Source: an uncultured Oscillospiraceae bacterium (GTDB taxonomy: Bacteria > Bacillota_A > Clostridia > Oscillospirales > Oscillospiraceae). Taken from it: 7,747 bases of DNA. Location: positions 1 through 7,747 of the forward strand of contig CAJUAW010000124.1 in NCBI GenBank assembly GCA_910584605.1, read 5' to 3'. The notes beneath the pieces were generated by a model that worked only from the letters and a program-made list of their open reading frames with translations, had not been told where the DNA came from and did not search any database. Positions 5,735-7,747 of this stretch are shown piece by piece. How positions within the stretch are numbered: the stretch's first letter is position 1; each line of letters opens with the position of its first letter. Both the position numbers and the translations under genes were made by a program.

Positions 5735-6376
5735 ATGATGGTGAAAAACACATTCAAAGGATTTCTGAGCAGCATATACATACATCGCAGGAGTATCTTC
5801 GTGCTTTTTGAGGCGTTATGGTTGCTGCTTATATGGGTCATCAGCCCCTTCGTATCAGACGGTTTCGCTCTGATCATCTCCCCTATTGCCGCCATTGCTG
5901 TAAGCCTAGCGATGTTGCCAGGCATCTCGTACATCTACTCCATCTTGAAGAAGAAAGACTTATTTGACCCCAAGATGGCCTCGTTTGTCCTATATGGTAT
6001 AAGCTATCTCTTAACCCTATATCTAACAGTCGTATTGCTGGAAAAGTTCGTATGGACATTCCACATTGATGAAATCAAGAATGTAGAATTTGCCTTACAA
6101 GCTATCCCCTTCATCTTCTATATTGTTGTATTCAGTGTTTTCCGAGACCCAAAACAACTGCAGTATGGGGCTTATGCGCTCGCATATGGCCTGTTCGTGG
6201 TCTGGGAATGGGCCGAAAATTGGGGGATTGCAAGCAGCTTGCTGACAAAAATAGACACAGAGTTTACTCTAAGATTTTATATCATCCCATTCAAAGAAGC
6301 GATGCTCCTATTTATAATTTTGGATACCTTTTTTAAAGCAAGGCATGAATCAAAAGCTGGAAAAGGGGCTGTGTAA
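5735..6376 (+). CDS. Polytopic membrane protein, unknown function
   Basis: 213 residues with about five or six predicted transmembrane helices (roughly 21-39, 43-65, 82-104, 119-136, 143-160, 181-200). A basic N-terminus and a short basic C-terminal tail (KARHESKAGKGAV) suggest a cytosolic end. I do not recognise the family and see no catalytic motif. It begins three bases after the J-domain stop with two adjacent ATG codons (5735, 5738) and only a weak ribosome site, so it may be translated by coupling. It overlaps the next gene by one base (TAATG). Its codons are clearly more AT-rich than those of the genes on both sides, which suggests a different origin or relaxed constraint. In context it could be a membrane platform or channel partner of the FHA and VWA proteins; this is inference only. 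Confidence 0.75.
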   Translation: MMVKNTFKGFLSSIYIHRRSIFVLFEALWLLLIWVISPFVSDGFALIISPIAAIAVSLAMLPGISYIYSILKKKDLFDPKMASFVLYGISYLLTLYLTVVLLEKFVWTFHIDEIKNVEFALQAIPFIFYIVVFSVFRDPKQLQYGAYALAYGLFVVWEWAENWGIASSLLTKIDTEFTLRFYIIPFKEAMLLFIILDTFFKARHESKAGKGAV

Positions 6377-6927
6377 TGAAGAACAGAAGATTTGTCGATC
6401 TGCTCCTGATCTTGACTGGCGGAGCAATCGCCCTGGTCAGCTACTTCTATCTGGAAGGTGACATCCGCTGGTGGCTCGTTGCCCTGGGCTGCGCCATGAT
6501 ACTCATATTCCTGATTTTAGCGGTCCGGGAGAGACATTGGCATCCGCTGCAGGCCGGGGCCCCGATCCTTGATATGCCCCCCGCCGCCAAAGTTACCGAA
6601 GTCCAGCTGCTGAATGAGGAAGGTCAGACGCTGGCCACCTGGCCCCTGTATGGAAAGGTCAGCATGGTGATCGGCAGGGATGTGAGGGAAAACCAGGTGG
6701 ATATCAACCTCGCCTCCTCCACCTATGCCAGTATGGTAGATGTGGAGCACGCGGTGCTGAACTACACCGGCGGCTCCTGGTATGTGGAGGATCTGGCCTC
6801 CAAAAACGGTATAAGCGTCCAGTCCAGTAAGGACGGCCGAAAATATAAATTGGCTCCTGACCAGCCCTGCAAGCTGGATGCCGGCGATATTATCTATATT
6901 GGGCTGGCACGGCTGCTGATTCGGTGA
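6376..6927 (+). CDS. Membrane-anchored FHA-domain protein
   Basis: 183 residues. The ATG overlaps the previous stop by one base (TAATG) and follows AAAAGGGG (6361-6368). Two transmembrane helices at ~7-26 and ~33-50 form a hairpin anchor, a linker follows, and a C-terminal FHA domain covers ~75-183. FHA signatures present are GR at 100-101, His125 (VEHAVL) and the Asn-Gly of SKNG at 144-145. The Ser that normally lies three residues before the His (SRxH) and contacts the phosphothreonine loop is Asp122 here, so phosphopeptide binding may be altered or replaced by constitutive protein contact. In type VI systems Fha proteins are scaffolds switched on by kinase phosphorylation, and a similar membrane scaffold role is inferred. 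The kinase is not in the window. Confidence 0.85.
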   Translation: MKNRRFVDLLLILTGGAIALVSYFYLEGDIRWWLVALGCAMILIFLILAVRERHWHPLQAGAPILDMPPAAKVTEVQLLNEEGQTLATWPLYGKVSMVIGRDVRENQVDINLASSTYASMVDVEHAVLNYTGGSWYVEDLASKNGISVQSSKDGRKYKLAPDQPCKLDAGDIIYIGLARLLIR

Positions 6928-6943
6928 CAACAAAAAATAAAGT

Positions 6944-6962
6944 AAAGGGAGATAGAGTTATG
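6944..6962 (+). promoter_or_regulatory. Ribosome binding site deciding the start at 6960
   Basis: AAAGGGAGA (6944-6952) is seven bases before ATG at 6960-6962. An in-frame GTG at 6924 overlaps the previous stop and has no suitable ribosome site, so the shorter product starting MSESNLIRC is preferred. Confidence 0.8.
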
Positions 6963-7472
6963 TCTGAATCCAATCTGATCCGTTGCCAGAACGGACATAT
7001 GTTCAGCAAGCGGCGGCATGGGACGGTATGCCCCTACTGCAACATCGAAACTGCGACCAAAGAGAAAAAAGAGACCCAGCGCACGGAGGTTGAGATCGAG
7101 GAGGATCTGTTCCGCGAGGATGTGAAGCCGGTATGCGGTTGGATCGTCTGCATCGACGGCCCCCGCCAGGGCAAAGATTACCAGGTCGTCCAGGGCAAAA
7201 ACTTCGTGGGCCGGGCTGATGATATGGACATCCAGATTTTGGGTGACAATGAGATTTCCCGCCGGAACCATGCGGTCATCGTATTTGACCCGAAAAAGCG
7301 TGAAACCGTCCTGTTGCCGGGGGATGCCAACGGCATCGTCTATCTCAACGGCAACGCGCTCTATGCCCCCACGCCGCTCAATCCCTATGACGAAATTGAA
7401 CTGGGCAAATCCAAGTTTCTGTTTGTTCCCTTCTGCGGCGATCATTTCATGTGGGGACAAAAGACCGAGTGA
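6960..7472 (+). CDS. Zinc-finger plus FHA-domain cytosolic protein
   Basis: 170 residues from the ATG at 6960. The N-terminus holds a compact metal-binding motif, Cys9-x3-His13-x10-Cys24-x2-Cys27 (RCQNGHMFS...CPYC), like a short zinc ribbon. A charged linker (33-55) precedes the FHA domain at ~60-157. FHA signatures are GR at 84-85, ISRRNHA at 99-105 (Ser100, His104) and Asn130-Gly131 before the last strands. It keeps the Ser/His pair missing from the upstream FHA protein, so it is the better candidate for true phosphothreonine binding. There is no membrane segment. It would act as a soluble adaptor, perhaps bringing a phosphorylated partner to the membrane FHA or VWA protein. It lies 32 bases after the preceding gene and 25 bases before the phosphatase gene. 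Confidence 0.87.
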   Translation: MSESNLIRCQNGHMFSKRRHGTVCPYCNIETATKEKKETQRTEVEIEEDLFREDVKPVCGWIVCIDGPRQGKDYQVVQGKNFVGRADDMDIQILGDNEISRRNHAVIVFDPKKRETVLLPGDANGIVYLNGNALYAPTPLNPYDEIELGKSKFLFVPFCGDHFMWGQKTE

Positions 7473-7497
7473 CACCAAATAAAAGGGGGCGAACCGC

Positions 7498-7715
7498 GTG
7501 ACTCCTGAAACAATTTTATGGGGCCTGGGCGGATTAGCGGTGATCCTGCTGCTGATCCGGTTCATCGTTCTGAAAGCGCCCCGGATATCCGGCGGGCCGG
7601 ATGTCGGCTCCTCCATGACGATTGGAAGCCGCGAGGTGCAGGAGGACCAGGTAGGTACGCTCTACACCAACTCCGGGCTGCTGACCGTCCTGGCCGACGG
7701 TATGGGGAAGGAATA
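7498..7715 (+). CDS. Membrane-anchored PP2C-type Ser/Thr phosphatase, 5' part only
   Basis: About 72 codons are visible, starting at GTG eight bases after AAGGGGG (7483-7489). Residues ~5-25 form one transmembrane helix. The PP2C fold begins at ~40: Arg45 and the acidic pair of REVQED (49-50) match the first PP2C motif (usually RxxNED), and ADGMG at 66-70 matches the second, where the Asp (67) binds the catalytic metal pair. A full PP2C domain needs roughly 200 more residues. The apparent TAA at 7714-7716 is not real, because its last base is the first base of sequencing adapter. In type VI loci the phosphatase PppA reverses kinase activation of Fha, and the same role beside two FHA genes is inferred. 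Confidence 0.88.
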
Positions 7716-7747
7716 AGATCGGAAGAGCGTCGTGTAGGGAAAGAGTG
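7716..7747. other. Illumina adapter read-through at contig end (not genomic)
   Basis: The sequence begins AGATCGGAAGAGC and continues for 32 bases matching the Illumina TruSeq adapter from memory. Genomic sequence therefore ends at 7715 or slightly earlier. The adapter creates a false stop codon in the phosphatase gene. Confidence 0.97.

Overview
The window looks like part of a Gram-positive, clostridial-type genome (Bacillota, possibly an Oscillospiraceae-like gut anaerobe). The grounds are strong G-rich Shine-Dalgarno sites before most genes, frequent GTG and TTG starts, GC-rich third codon positions in the main genes, and no outer-membrane or periplasmic genes. This placement is an inference; no rRNA or other taxonomic marker is present. 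The last 32 bases (7716-7747) are not genomic: they match the Illumina TruSeq adapter, so the window ends at a contig end.

Layout. Positions 1-143 hold a near-consensus promoter firing leftward, out of the window, with a hairpin-rich leader. Positions 144-711 carry no gene I can support, but do hold several palindromes, a GNRA-capped hairpin and A-tracts. From 712 all supported genes run rightward. Block A is a secreted/membrane von Willebrand factor A (VWA) protein with a cytosolic tail (712-2577), a ~510-525-residue soluble protein proposed as the sheath-like large subunit (2629-4155, with an apparent +1 frameshift that would carry the gene to 4207), and two paralogous 142-residue Hcp/tail-tube-like proteins (4230-4658, 4679-5107). 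A strong intrinsic terminator closes the block at 5163-5199. A second 16-bp hairpin without a U-tract (5226-5263) precedes block B: a J-domain co-chaperone (5291-5731), an AT-richer polytopic membrane protein (5735-6376), a membrane-anchored FHA protein (6376-6927), a zinc-finger-plus-FHA protein (6960-7472), and the 5' end of a membrane-anchored PP2C-type phosphatase cut off by the contig end (7498-7715).

Interpretation. Two tube-like proteins next to a large sheath-like protein, followed by FHA and PP2C genes, resemble the structural plus phospho-regulatory modules of contractile injection systems. In the proteobacterial type VI secretion system, Fha, the kinase PpkA and the phosphatase PppA control assembly after translation. 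Here the same logic appears in what looks like a Gram-positive genome, with a VWA surface protein and a J-domain chaperone added. The tube/sheath assignment rests on pattern recognition and context rather than a search, so it is the main claim to test. The terminator between blocks suggests abundant structural subunits and scarcer regulators from one locus.
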